Source: Marinobacter sp. SS5-14b (GTDB taxonomy: Bacteria > Pseudomonadota > Gammaproteobacteria > Pseudomonadales > Oleiphilaceae). Taken from it: a DNA stretch of 64,000 nt. A model generated the notes under the pieces. It was not told where the DNA came from. It saw only the letters and a program-made list of their open reading frames with translations, and searched no databases. The DNA is taken from assembly GCF_030541005.1 (NCBI RefSeq), contig NZ_JASSVM010000003.1, positions 310,001 to 374,000 of the forward strand, read 5' to 3'. Position 1 is the stretch's first letter. Each line of letters opens with the position of its first letter. A program made the translations under genes and the position numbers. Positions 43,921 through 53,799 of this stretch are shown here, in pieces.

Positions 43921-45165
43921 ATGGAAACGATAGTTATCTCAAAAGCGGCTGGTCCTATCCTGTTCCTTGGAAGCATGAATGCAATGCCTATGATGTATGC
44001 TCTGGAATTGCGGGAAAGGGGTTATGATGTAGTTTACTTTGTGGATGCGCCCAAAAGCGATGAGCTTCATAGACCAGAAAATCACTTTCCACAAATCTCC
44101 TATCCTTATCCTGAGTGGATCGTTGAATTTCCTCTAAAATCCCAAATGTTTTTACCATATTTTCGATCTTTTTTTGCTTGGCTGGTATTGAAAAAATTGA
44201 GTGCTATCCGAAAGCAAAAGCCACAATCTATTGTTGCAAATGGCTTCTTTGTTTCAATTTTACCGTTTTTTCCAAAGTCTATTTCTAAAATAGCCTTGTC
44301 GCATGGTTCGGATTTAGATACGTGGGCAGATACGGAGAATGCGCAAAAATTAAGTTGTTCGTTTGGAAAGCAATCTTTTTATAAATTCATACCTGCCGCA
44401 GCCGTCAAAAAGCTGATACCGTTTGTTGTAAAACGGCAGTTCTTTGGATTTTATTCCACTAGTTCAGTAGTATATTTCCCCAGAGGATTTAATTCTACAG
44501 GTGATGAGATTATCTCTAAGTTGATTGACAAAGGCGTAAACTATGTTCCTCGTCATGATATATCTTTCGAACCTTTGGCAAACGAGAATAGAAGTTTCAA
44601 GAATGCGGGCGAAAAGCTGATTATTTTTTCCGGAGTTCGATTTAATTTTGAAACTTTTTATGACGGGAATGATGAGTACAATAAGGGAAATGACATTATA
44701 ATATATGGCATTGGGGAGTACTGTTGTGAAAATAGGAATGTTGAAATACATTTTGTTCGAAAAGGCCCTGATGTTCGAAAGGCGGAAATATTATGCGACG
44801 ATTTGGGTATAGGTGAATTGGTTGTATGGCATGATGAAATGAAGTTCTATGAGTTGCTTGAACTTTACCGAAAGGCCGATATTTGTTTCGATCAGGTTGG
44901 AACGCACTGGCCCGGTGCGATTGGCTGTTATGCGCTATGGCTAGGTAAGCCTTTAATTACAAACGACTGGCGATTAACGGAATCAGGAGCGTGGCCAGAA
45001 AATAGCCCTGTGTGTTCGGCGTCCACCCCAGGCGAAATAACGAGCTGGCTCAGGCATTTAGAGGATGCTGATTTTCGAAGTAGGATATCGTCAGAATCAA
45101 AAGTATTTGCCGAGAAATATTTGGGCCCATCAAAAGCGCTTAATGCATTATTTGAATTCGTTTAG
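43921..45165 (+). CDS. Glycosyltransferase, GT-B fold (unassigned family)
   Basis: 414 residues, AT-rich. FLGSMNAMPMMYALELRERGYDV is a GT-B-like N-terminal start; DDLGIGELVVWHDEMKFYELLELYRKADICFDQVG...WPGAIGCYALWLGKPLITNDWRLTE has the C-terminal donor-site layout of GT4-like enzymes. The TAG stop coincides with a TTAG tetranucleotide at the left edge of the decayed IS5-type element, so the natural C-terminus may have been cut by the insertion. Substrate unknown. Confidence 0.7.
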   Translation: METIVISKAAGPILFLGSMNAMPMMYALELRERGYDVVYFVDAPKSDELHRPENHFPQISYPYPEWIVEFPLKSQMFLPYFRSFFAWLVLKKLSAIRKQKPQSIVANGFFVSILPFFPKSISKIALSHGSDLDTWADTENAQKLSCSFGKQSFYKFIPAAAVKKLIPFVVKRQFFGFYSTSSVVYFPRGFNSTGDEIISKLIDKGVNYVPRHDISFEPLANENRSFKNAGEKLIIFSGVRFNFETFYDGNDEYNKGNDIIIYGIGEYCCENRNVEIHFVRKGPDVRKAEILCDDLGIGELVVWHDEMKFYELLELYRKADICFDQVGTHWPGAIGCYALWLGKPLITNDWRLTESGAWPENSPVCSASTPGEITSWLRHLEDADFRSRISSESKVFAEKYLGPSKALNALFEFV

Positions 45166-46266
45166 GGAGGCTCCGAATAAGCCTCCAAAATCAGCGATAA
45201 TGCGGCCATCGTTAACCGCATAGGATCTTTGCCACCATAGATCAGATCACCTTGTCCGAAGCCGTGTACCAGATTAAAAAGCGCAGGCCCCGTTGCGAGG
45301 TCTTTCTTGAGCGAATGGACAAGCTGATTCTCTGGAAGGAAGTGGAGAAAAAGGCATACCGGTATTTTCTCAATAGCTAGATCGGTCGGCAAACGTACCC
45401 GCTGCTCACGATGCGGAGAGTCCACTGCATGTAGCTGGCTACAACCTAAGCGGCACGGTTATGGAAGACCTCCTGTATGAGAGTTAATCCATGCTGCACC
45501 TCGCGGCCTGAAGCTGGATCGCTTGCCGGATGAAACCTCCATTTTCAATTTCCGTCATTTCCCTGAAGGCCACGGTCTGGGCAAGATGTTGTTCAAAGAA
45601 TTGAATAAACACTTGATAAGTATAGCTTGATGCTGCGCGATGGCAGCGTTATTGAGGTGTTCATCTTTTCTGCCCAGAGTTCCATGAAGAACGAGAGAGG
45701 CAAACATGGCCGAATCGTTGGATCGCCTGAGATGCACTAGGCCAAGAAGGGTAAGCGGTACTACTTTGATATGAAGATGCACGTCTGCTTCGATAACACG
45801 CTGGGCCTGATTCACCTCGGAATGAAGACGCTCATTGGTGTCGATGACATGCTGAGCCCGATCATTAGCCTGGATACCACAGCCGCGAATGTGCGTGACA
45901 GACGCCGGAGCAGTTTTGCATTAAGGCCGGGATGGACACAAGCACCGCGAAAACGTCTCTTGGTTTATCGTCAAACGTCATGACATCCACAAGAAGCTGG
46001 ATGTTGGCAAGCTGAAAGGCGAGAAAAGCAAAGCGAGTGTTTATACCAAGGTAGAGCATATGTTCAGGTGTATAAGGCATGTCTTCGGCTACAGTAATGA
46101 CCACTATCGCAGGTTGCTCATGGATTCAAAGAGTAATCGATTGCACTTGCTGCCCGCATTTAGCAACCTGCCGATCGCTGATAAATATACTGGCGTAGGG
46201 TTAGTGCGCTTGAATTCTGCCAAACTGGGGGAGGTGGGCCAAAAAATGGAACAGGCTATAGGTTGA
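45166..46266 (+). mobile_element. Decayed IS5-family insertion sequence
   Basis: Transposase fragments appear in order in broken frames: TIDQITLSEAVYQIKKRRPR and FLERMDKLILWKEVEKKAYR (near 45224-45370), LPDETSIFNFRHFPEGHGLG with KMLFKELNKHL (near 45515-45615), LMLRDGSVIEVFIFSAQSSM, KKGKRYYFDMKMHVCFDNTL, SLDTTAANVRD, then VEHMFRCIRHVFGYS and NRLHLLPAFSNL (to about 46180). These are the IS5-type DDE transposase blocks, with many stops and shifts. GGGAGGCTCCGAATAAGCC at the left edge may be the terminal repeat; no right end was found. The 140 bp after it show nothing further. Confidence 0.75.
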
Positions 46267-46407
46267 AAATGCCCAAATCTCATTTGAAAAGTTTTTTTCC
46301 AGCTAAAAAGCTATTCGATGAAAAATAAGGTATCAATCAGACGCTCCATAAATTTTTATCCATCATCGTTTTTAAAAATCCTGTTATATGAGTGGTGCAT
46401 TCACCTA

Positions 46408-48285
46408 ATGTGCGGAATTTTCGGAACCCTAAATATCGGAGCAAAAACCGCTCAAGCTGCCGTTTCAAACGTCAGTGCCATACTCCAACATCGAGGCCCA
46501 GACTCCCAAGATCATTGGTACAGCGGAGAAGATGACCTTCTTCTTGCCCACCAGCGCCTATCAATCATAGACCTCTCACCAGCAGGCCACCAACCCATGG
46601 AGTCGCCTTGCGGGCGTTATGTGTTGGTGTTCAACGGTGAGATATACAACCATCGAGAAATTCGGCAGAAGTTGGAGTGTGAGCAACAGGGCTGGGACTG
46701 GCGAGGTCATGCCGATACAGAAACGCTGCTCGCCAGTTTTGCTGCAAGGGGTATTGAAGATACGCTAACCGCATGCGTGGGTATGTTTGCTTTCGCGCTC
46801 TGGGATAAGCAAACAAAGCAATTGACCCTCGGCCGCGATCGCGCTGGTGAAAAGCCTCTCTATTACGGCTGGCATAAAGGTGGCTTCGTATTCACCTCAG
46901 AGCTTAAAGCGTTTAAGGCTCTTCCCGGGTTTGAGAGTGAAGTAAACAGAGATGCGCTTGCGATATTCATGCGCCACCAGTACATCCCGGCACCGCATTC
47001 CATCTATAAAAATGTGTTTAAACTGCCACCTGGCCACTATATCCACTTGGACGCTCGCTCGCTTGTGGATAGACCGGTACCTGTTCCTTACTGGACGGTT
47101 AATGAATCCATAAAAGCGGGGGGGGAAAGCCCGTTTCAAGGTGCCGACGCCAATGCGGTTTTAGCGCTGGAAAACCTGCTCATGCAAAGCGTAAGTGGGC
47201 AAATGCTGGCAGACGTACCTCTGGGCGCCTTCCTGAGTGGTGGGGTCGACAGCAGTGTTGTTGTTGCCCTAATGCAGAAACAGGCAACGCGTCCGGTGAA
47301 AACTTTTGCAATAGGTTTTGATGATCCACGGTATAACGAAGCCGAACACGCCGCTGCAGTGGCCAGGCACCTTGGCACTGATCACACCGAACTGTACGTG
47401 TCAGCGCAAGATGCGCTGGACCTGGTTCCCCGTTTGCCTTCCATTTATTGCGAGCCCTTTGCCGATAGTTCCCAGTTGCCGACATTTCTGGTTAACAAGA
47501 TGGCAAAGCAACACGTAACGGTGGCCTTAAGCGGCGACGGCGGTGATGAGTTGTTTGGGGGTTATTCACCCTACCAATTTGCGCCCAAGTACTGGCGTTT
47601 ACTGAGCAAAGTGCCAAGGCCACTGCGGGCAGCGATGGCGGGTGTTATCCCGCGTTCGCCTGCACCCGATAAGTTTCTTAAACTGGCCGAGGTAATGGCC
47701 GCACGGTCTAAAGAAGACTTTTACCGGTTGATGATGAGCCATTGGACGCAGCCTGAAATGCTGGTGCGAAACGCCTGCGAGCCTCCGTCTGTTTTGAGTT
47801 CGCCCGATCTGTGGCCGAAAACCGACAGTTATGAACACTGGATGATGGCCATGGAAACCCAGATGTATATGCCCGACGACATTCTGGTGAAGGTGGACCG
47901 GGCCGCCATGGCGAACAGCTTGGAAACACGCGTGCCTTTGTTGGACCACCGTATTATCGAGTTTGCTTGGCAGTTGCCTTTACACATGAAGATTCGAGAG
48001 GGCAAGGGTAAATGGGTTTTGAGGGAAGTGCTATATAAACACGTTCCTCGTGAGCTAATTGAACGCCCGAAGAAAGGCTTTTCTGTACCGCTGGGTGATT
48101 GGTTAAGAGGGCCGTTGCGGGATTGGGCTGAGGCCTTGCTGGATGAGCAGCGTTTACAGGCGGAAGGATATTTTTATCCCGCACCCATACGCAACGCCTG
48201 GCAGCAGCATATTAAAGGCCGGCGTGATAACTCTGGAAAATTGTGGAGTGTGTTGATGTTTCAGGCTTGGTTGGAAGCCCAATGA
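46408..48285 (+). CDS. asnB: AsnB-type glutamine amidotransferase (first of two)
   Basis: 625 residues from the ATG of MCGIFGTLNIGAK, so the nucleophile Cys2 is correctly placed; upstream in-frame codons come from IS debris. GATase_6 domain: HRGPDS, RLSIIDLSPAGHQPM, NGEIYNH. Synthetase domain: PLGAFLSGGVDSSVVVALM (ATP pyrophosphatase SGGxDS), ALSGDGGDELFGGY and VKVDRAAMANSLETRVPLLDH. In polysaccharide loci such proteins (for example WbpS) are thought to amidate uronic acids. ATGA overlap with the next gene. Confidence 0.9.
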   Translation: MCGIFGTLNIGAKTAQAAVSNVSAILQHRGPDSQDHWYSGEDDLLLAHQRLSIIDLSPAGHQPMESPCGRYVLVFNGEIYNHREIRQKLECEQQGWDWRGHADTETLLASFAARGIEDTLTACVGMFAFALWDKQTKQLTLGRDRAGEKPLYYGWHKGGFVFTSELKAFKALPGFESEVNRDALAIFMRHQYIPAPHSIYKNVFKLPPGHYIHLDARSLVDRPVPVPYWTVNESIKAGGESPFQGADANAVLALENLLMQSVSGQMLADVPLGAFLSGGVDSSVVVALMQKQATRPVKTFAIGFDDPRYNEAEHAAAVARHLGTDHTELYVSAQDALDLVPRLPSIYCEPFADSSQLPTFLVNKMAKQHVTVALSGDGGDELFGGYSPYQFAPKYWRLLSKVPRPLRAAMAGVIPRSPAPDKFLKLAEVMAARSKEDFYRLMMSHWTQPEMLVRNACEPPSVLSSPDLWPKTDSYEHWMMAMETQMYMPDDILVKVDRAAMANSLETRVPLLDHRIIEFAWQLPLHMKIREGKGKWVLREVLYKHVPRELIERPKKGFSVPLGDWLRGPLRDWAEALLDEQRLQAEGYFYPAPIRNAWQQHIKGRRDNSGKLWSVLMFQAWLEAQ

Positions 48286-49430
48286 AGAAAGTTCTGCATG
48301 TGATTACAGGGCTGAATGACGGTGGGGCGGAAGGTGTTCTGGCAAGGCTTTGCCTAAATAGTGAGTTGCAGCACATTGTGGTCTCTTTAATCGATGAAGG
48401 GAAGTACGGACCGATTTTAAAAAAGGGCGGTGTAAAAGTTTATTGCCTTGGCATGGATCGCGGTAAATTGAGTTTGAGAAAGTGGCTTAAACTTATTCAA
48501 ATCATCAAGAAAGAACAGCCTGACTGCGTACAAACTTGGATGTACCATGCGGACCTTTTTGGTGGGTTAGCGGCTCGGTTTGCGGGTGTGCCCGGGGTTT
48601 TCTGGGGGGTGAGGATGTCTTCACTTGAAAAAGGGCGATGTTCAGCCGCGACACGTGCGATTGCTCGGTTATGCGCCGGAATCTCGGGCTGGGTTCCGGC
48701 CAGCATTATTTGCTGTGCTGAAGAGGCAAAAAAGGTGCATGCCGAAATTGGCTATTCTGCTAGAAAGCTGAAGACCATTTTTAATGGGTATGACGTAACG
48801 CGCCTATCTGTTGATAAAGAGCGACGAAACAGCGTTCGTAACGAATTAGGAATTTCTGAAAATACTTTTCTTTTAGGCATGGTTGGTAGGTATGACCCCT
48901 TAAAAGATCATGAAACATTACTCAGAGCTATTCAGTTGATTGCTCAGGAATTAGATGATTTCCGCTGCGTTTTAATCGGAACCAACATAGATGAAAACAA
49001 TCCGGAGCTGCTGGAGCTAATCGAAAAACTTGATTTAGAGGCACGCGTTCAATTGCTTGGACCTCGAGCTGATATACCCGACATTATGAATGCGCTAGAT
49101 CTACACGTCTTGTCTAGCCGTTCTGAAGGATTTCCCAATGTTGTTGCTGAGGCGATGGCCTGTGGAACGCCCTGCATTTCAACCGATGTCGGTGATGCGA
49201 GGCACATTATAGGTGACGCCAAGGCAGTTTGTCCTGCTGGCCGCCCGGAAGAACTGGCGAACCTTATATTGGCGATGGAAAGTGAGTGCCGTAATAATCC
49301 TGACAAATGGGCAAGTAGAAAGCGGTTTTGTCGTGATCGCATCGTCGAGCATTTCTCGATAGAGAGTATGGTCGAGAATTTTGAGCATGCTTGGTTTGGC
49401 GATTTGCAACGGTCGGAGAGTTTCAGCTGA
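48282..49430 (+). CDS. GT4 glycosyltransferase
   Basis: 382 residues from the ATG overlapping the asnB stop. GT-B fold: MKKVLHVITGLNDGGAEGVLARLC (acceptor-side Gly loop), VQTWMYHADLFGGLAAR, GMVGRYDPLKDHETLLRA, DIPDIMNALDLHVLSSRSEGFPNVVAEAMACGTPCISTDVGDA (EX7E motif of GT4). Adds one sugar of the repeat unit; specificity unknown. Overlaps the second asnB by 1 bp (TGATG). Confidence 0.92.
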   Translation: MKKVLHVITGLNDGGAEGVLARLCLNSELQHIVVSLIDEGKYGPILKKGGVKVYCLGMDRGKLSLRKWLKLIQIIKKEQPDCVQTWMYHADLFGGLAARFAGVPGVFWGVRMSSLEKGRCSAATRAIARLCAGISGWVPASIICCAEEAKKVHAEIGYSARKLKTIFNGYDVTRLSVDKERRNSVRNELGISENTFLLGMVGRYDPLKDHETLLRAIQLIAQELDDFRCVLIGTNIDENNPELLELIEKLDLEARVQLLGPRADIPDIMNALDLHVLSSRSEGFPNVVAEAMACGTPCISTDVGDARHIIGDAKAVCPAGRPEELANLILAMESECRNNPDKWASRKRFCRDRIVEHFSIESMVENFEHAWFGDLQRSESFS

Positions 49431-51370
49431 TGTGCGGAATAGCCGGTTTTGTCTACGGAGAGTCCTCTGGTCGTTCAACCATTCAATCTATGTGCGATCA
49501 AATCAGCCACAGAGGTCCAGATAGCGAAGGATATTGGCAAACAGACGACGGAGCCTTGGCGATAGGGCATAGGCGGTTATCGATTCTGGATTTGTCTGCT
49601 GCAGGTCATCAGCCTATGCACTCTGAGTGCGGCAGATACGTTTTGGTTTTTAACGGCGAAATATACAACCATCTGGCGTTGCGGAGTCTTTTGGCTGAGC
49701 CAAATTGGCGTGGCCAATCCGATACCGAAACCCTGCTCGCCTGTTTTACGGCTTGGGGATTAGAGGCAACTTTGCAAGTGGTTCGGGGAATGTTCGCGTT
49801 TGCCTTGTGGGATAAACAAGAGCAAGAGTTAACGCTAGCCCGGGATAGAATGGGTGAGAAGCCCTTATACTGGGGCTGGTGTGGTGATGTTCTACTGTTT
49901 GGATCTGAATTGAAGGCGTTGAAAGCCCACCCAGCTTTTAATGCGGAAGTGGACCGTGACGCGTTAACCCTTTTGTTGCGGCACTGTTATATACCTGCGC
50001 CTTACAGCATTTATCAAGGTATTCAAAAATTAAGGCCTGGGCATTTTGTTCGGATTCCTGTAAGAGGCGATGTGGCCGAGTCAAAAGCTGCGGACCCCGT
50101 AGCATACTGGAGTCTAACTGACGTTGTAGAAAATGGTCAGTCGAACAAGTTTTGTGGAAGTCCTTCTGAAGCGGTTGGTCTTCTCGAAAGCAGTTTATCT
50201 GCTAGCGTCTCAGAGCAGATGCTTTCAGATGTTCCCTTGGGAGCCTTTCTCAGTGGAGGCGTAGACAGTTCAGCCATTGTGGCTTTGATGCAGGCGCAGT
50301 CCAATAGAAAAGTAAAAACTTTTACGATTGGTTTCGAAGAGGGAGGCTATAATGAGGCAGAACACGCCAAACAGGTTGCTCGTCATCTAGGCACGGATCA
50401 CACAGAGCTGTATGTAAGCGCGGACGATGCGCTTGGGGTAATACCGAGCCTGCCTACGATGTTTTGTGAGCCATTCGGAGATAGCTCACAGATCCCCACC
50501 TTTCTTGTAAGTCAGATGGCGAAACAGCATGTGACTGTCGCGCTGAGTGGCGATGGTGGAGATGAGCTGTTTGGTGGTTACAATCGCTATATGGCGGCGC
50601 AAAAAGTGTGGGGGCCGGTGCAGCGATTGCCAGCTTTCGTTCGCAAGTTTGGTGCGGCTTCCTTGCGTGCAATGACGCCAGCGCAGTGGGATCGCCTTTT
50701 TCAAACGCTTTCACCCATATTGCCAAAACGTGCACGATTGTCGATACCGGGTGAAAAGGCGCGGAAGTTGGCGGATGTGTTATCACTGACTGACGGCCAT
50801 GCATTCTATCGCCAGTTAACCAGTCACTGGAATGACCCGGCCAGTGTTGTCATTAATGGTAATGAGCCCGAAACCCTCATTTCCAATAGCAGCGCCTGGC
50901 CCAAAACCGACAGTCTTGAGCATGCCATGATGGCAATGGATGCCCAAACCTATATGGCAGACGACATTTTAGTAAAAGTGGATCGTGCGGCGATGGCGAC
51001 TAGTTTGGAAACACGAGTACCCATGCTTAACCACCAGGTTGTCGAGTTGGCGTGGCAGATGCCCCTAGAATATAAGATTCGTGATGGGCAGGGGAAATGG
51101 TTGCTTAGGCAGGTACTCTACAAACATGTGCCACGGGAACTTATCGAACGCCCGAAAGCGGGATTTGGAATTCCGTTGGACGCTTGGTTGCGGGGACCAC
51201 TCCGTGAATGGGCTGAGTCTTTATTGAGCGAGCAACGGTTGAGAAGCGAAGGTTTTTTCCACCCGGAACCTATCAGAACTATGTGGGCACAGCACCTGAG
51301 CGGCAAGATGAATTGGCAGTACCATCTTTGGAATGTGTTGATGTTTCAGGCGTGGTTTGCAGAGCAGTAA
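49430..51370 (+). CDS. asnB: AsnB-type glutamine amidotransferase (second of two)
   Basis: 646 residues from the ATG of MCGIAGFVYGESSGR with Cys2. Same domain order and motifs as the copy at 46408 (HRGPDSEGYWQ, PLGAFLSGGVDSSAIVAL, ALSGDGGDELFGGY, DDILVKVDRAAMATSLETRV). The two proteins are clearly paralogous along their full length but diverged, in keeping with distinct acceptors or separate acquisition. They sandwich one GT4 gene in a tightly overlapping trio. Confidence 0.9.
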   Translation: MCGIAGFVYGESSGRSTIQSMCDQISHRGPDSEGYWQTDDGALAIGHRRLSILDLSAAGHQPMHSECGRYVLVFNGEIYNHLALRSLLAEPNWRGQSDTETLLACFTAWGLEATLQVVRGMFAFALWDKQEQELTLARDRMGEKPLYWGWCGDVLLFGSELKALKAHPAFNAEVDRDALTLLLRHCYIPAPYSIYQGIQKLRPGHFVRIPVRGDVAESKAADPVAYWSLTDVVENGQSNKFCGSPSEAVGLLESSLSASVSEQMLSDVPLGAFLSGGVDSSAIVALMQAQSNRKVKTFTIGFEEGGYNEAEHAKQVARHLGTDHTELYVSADDALGVIPSLPTMFCEPFGDSSQIPTFLVSQMAKQHVTVALSGDGGDELFGGYNRYMAAQKVWGPVQRLPAFVRKFGAASLRAMTPAQWDRLFQTLSPILPKRARLSIPGEKARKLADVLSLTDGHAFYRQLTSHWNDPASVVINGNEPETLISNSSAWPKTDSLEHAMMAMDAQTYMADDILVKVDRAAMATSLETRVPMLNHQVVELAWQMPLEYKIRDGQGKWLLRQVLYKHVPRELIERPKAGFGIPLDAWLRGPLREWAESLLSEQRLRSEGFFHPEPIRTMWAQHLSGKMNWQYHLWNVLMFQAWFAEQ

Positions 51371-51421
51371 ATGTTGCTCTATGAGCAGTGGTAAGAAAAT
51401 AGTTATGGAACAATCGCGCTC

Positions 51422-52609
51422 ATGTTGACGCCCTTCGGCTCTATTGTCGATGTATTGTACAGCGGCATTGTATTTATTTTTGGATTCTTCATGGCCTATT
51501 CGTGGTCGAGGTATTCGAAAACGCCTTTTAGCCGGGTTTTATGTCTGTATATATGGCACACGTTCTTTAGTGTTTTTTATATCTATTTTTCCCTTACAGA
51601 TGTGGCTGACGCAACGACTTATTATTTGTGGTCTCTGAGTCCCGTCAGCTTTAGTGTGGGGACGGACTTTGTTGTTGTTTTCTTGTCTTTTTTTAGTAGT
51701 GTTTTGGGCTTCGGTTATGTTCCTTCTTTTTTGGTGTTCAATATAATCGGGAGTGTTGGTCTTTTTGCTTTTTATAGCTCTTTAAGGCATGCGTCAGCTG
51801 GTAGTAAACTTTGGGCTCGTAGGCTGGTTCTATTGATCGTGTTTTTGCCTTCCGCCAGCTTTTGGTCGGTGGCCATAGGTAAAGATTCAATCGCGTTTAT
51901 GGCCACTGGTTTAGCTCTGTGGGCCGCGCTTGATCTAAAGCATCGAAATTTACTGATGGCATTTTCAATTCTGGCCATGTTTATGGTTCGGCCGCATATT
52001 GCTGGCATCATGGTGTTGGCTTTGTGCATCAGTTATGTAATGCAAAGCAACCGTTCGCTTGCCGCCCGCGCACTTTTGATAGCGATTGGTTCGGGAGTCG
52101 CTGCTTTGGCTGTACCTTTTGCAATCAATTATGCAGGCCTAAGCCAAGTCAGCCCTGAGGCAGTAAGTTCATACATTGAAGCGCGTCAATCCTACAATCA
52201 GGACGGTGGAGGAGGAGTTGATATTTCATCAATGAGTTTTCCTATGCAACTGTTCACATATCTTTTTCGGCCTCTGTCTATTGAAGCAAGATCCGTTTTT
52301 CAGTTGGCGGCCTCGCTAGACAATGTTGTGCTATTGATTGTCTTTTTGATGGGTGTTTATAGTTGGAAGAACAGGAAATATACATTCAAATCGGAAAACA
52401 CGTCTTTTTTGGTTCTGTTTTCTTTAGGTTGTTGGGTTGTTTTAGCTTTAACTACGGCTAACCTTGGTATTTCGGTTCGTCAGAAATGGATGTTTTTGCC
52501 AATGATTTTCTATGTTTTGGTATCTGTTCTGGGGCGAGATAGAAAAAGCCGCATCGGGGGCGGACATATGCGTTTATATTCGGTTCAAAATGTGCCAAAA
52601 AATGCCTGA
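51422..52609 (+). CDS. Polytopic membrane protein, candidate Wzy polymerase
   Basis: 395 residues, AT-rich, about 10 hydrophobic segments (VLYSGIVFIFGFFMAYSW, VFLSFFSSVLGFGYV, LLIAIGSGVAALAVPF...). A periplasmic-type loop holds the conserved-looking SFWSVAIGKDSIAFMATGLALW (S-x-x-x-GKD is common in EpsG/Wzy-like proteins) and a Gly-rich loop QDGGGGVDISSMSF. It lacks glycosyltransferase or transporter motifs. The locus has a second candidate at 55110, so which one polymerises the main glycan is open. Confidence 0.65.
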   Translation: MLTPFGSIVDVLYSGIVFIFGFFMAYSWSRYSKTPFSRVLCLYIWHTFFSVFYIYFSLTDVADATTYYLWSLSPVSFSVGTDFVVVFLSFFSSVLGFGYVPSFLVFNIIGSVGLFAFYSSLRHASAGSKLWARRLVLLIVFLPSASFWSVAIGKDSIAFMATGLALWAALDLKHRNLLMAFSILAMFMVRPHIAGIMVLALCISYVMQSNRSLAARALLIAIGSGVAALAVPFAINYAGLSQVSPEAVSSYIEARQSYNQDGGGGVDISSMSFPMQLFTYLFRPLSIEARSVFQLAASLDNVVLLIVFLMGVYSWKNRKYTFKSENTSFLVLFSLGCWVVLALTTANLGISVRQKWMFLPMIFYVLVSVLGRDRKSRIGGGHMRLYSVQNVPKNA

Positions 52610-52656
52610 ATGTTCTTCGAATGCTGCTTAGGTAAATTTAAAAGTTAGGGGTTTAA

Positions 52657-53688
52657 ATGAAGTTGTCCGTCGATGTTAATTATCAGGATCAGTGCAAACA
52701 GTTAATGTCAGAGCCGAGACGCTGGTTAATTACAGGCGCTGCTGGCTTCATCGGCTCCAATCTCCTCGAACACCTCCTAAAACTAAACCAACACGTAATA
52801 GGCTTGGACAACTTCGCTACCGGCCACCAAAGCAACCTGGATGAAGTTCAGTCCTTAGTGTCGCCGGAACAGTGGTCCCGCTTCACCTTCATCGAAGGCG
52901 ATATCCGCAATCTCGAACACTGCCAGCAGGCCTGCGAGGGCGTGGATTACGTGCTGCACCAGGCAGCGCTGGGCTCGGTGCCCCGGTCTCTGAATGATCC
53001 CATCACCACCAATGCGGCCAACATCACCGGCTTTCTGAACATGCTGGTGGCGGCGCGGGATGCGGGGGTGAAGAGTTTCACTTATGCGGCGTCCAGCTCT
53101 ACTTATGGCGACCACCCGGCGTTGCCGAAGGAGGAGGAGAACATTGGCAAGCCGTTGTCGCCTTATGCGGTCACCAAGTATGTAAATGAGCTGTATGCGG
53201 AGGTGTTCGCCCGCAGTTACGGCTTCAAGGCCATTGGCCTGCGTTACTTCAATGTGTTCGGCAAGCGCCAGGACCCGGATGGTGCCTATGCCGCCGTTAT
53301 CCCGAAATGGACCGCCGCCATGGTGCGCGGTGAGGATGTGTTCATCAACGGCGATGGCGAAACCAGCCGGGATTTCTGCTTTATCGAAAACGCGGTGCAG
53401 GCCAACCTGCTGGCGGCCACGGCGGAGGATTCTGCCAAGAACGAGGTTTACAACGTGGCGGTGGGTGATCGCACCACGCTGAATGATCTGTTCGCGGCGC
53501 TGAAGAGTGCCCTGGCGGAGAACGGCGTAGTGTATGACAAAGCGCCGGTGTACCGGGATTTCCGACCGGGGGATGTTCGGCATTCCCAGGCCGATATTGG
53601 TAAGGCGGCGAGTAAGCTTGGGTATGCACCGGAGTATCGGATTCGTGAGGGGATTGCTAAGGCTATGCCTTGGTATTTGGAGAACTGA
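52657..53688 (+). CDS. UDP-GlcNAc(A) C4-epimerase (WbpP/TviC family)
   Basis: 343 residues. Extended [92 protein letters not shown] (S..YxxxK) and [13 protein letters not shown]. The GSVPRS segment and SxSTYGDHP are characteristic of WbpP and TviC, which epimerise N-acetylated UDP-hexoses or their uronic acids. Upstream of the TviB-like dehydrogenase, with which it would produce UDP-GalNAcA. GC-rich, unlike the preceding membrane gene. Confidence 0.9.
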   Translation: MKLSVDVNYQDQCKQLMSEPRRWLITGAAGFIGSNLLEHLLKLNQHVIGLDNFATGHQSNLDEVQSLVSPEQWSRFTFIEGDIRNLEHCQQACEGVDYVLHQAALGSVPRSLNDPITTNAANITGFLNMLVAARDAGVKSFTYAASSSTYGDHPALPKEEENIGKPLSPYAVTKYVNELYAEVFARSYGFKAIGLRYFNVFGKRQDPDGAYAAVIPKWTAAMVRGEDVFINGDGETSRDFCFIENAVQANLLAATAEDSAKNEVYNVAVGDRTTLNDLFAALKSALAENGVVYDKAPVYRDFRPGDVRHSQADIGKAASKLGYAPEYRIREGIAKAMPWYLEN

Positions 53689-53730
53689 GGTGGTTACGCC
53701 TGTTTGGTGAATGGCGCTGGTTTGGGTAGG

Positions 53731-53757
53731 GAGTCTGACCCGTGGGGTCAGACCCCT
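53731..53757. repeat. REP-like palindrome followed by TTTGTAG
   Basis: GAGTCTGACC, then GGGGTCAGACCCC and TTTGTAGATT, between the epimerase and dehydrogenase genes. The TTTGTAG tail recurs at the copies near 61203 and 61911. Confidence 0.7.
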
Positions 53758-53799
53758 TTGTAGATTTCTGGTTTTGGTGGATTTGTTACGGATTAACTT

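Noticed and set aside
45162..45425. Small minus-strand gene after the glycosyltransferase
   Set aside because: The region translates on the plus strand as the N-terminal part of a decayed IS5-type transposase; the minus frame is a shadow.
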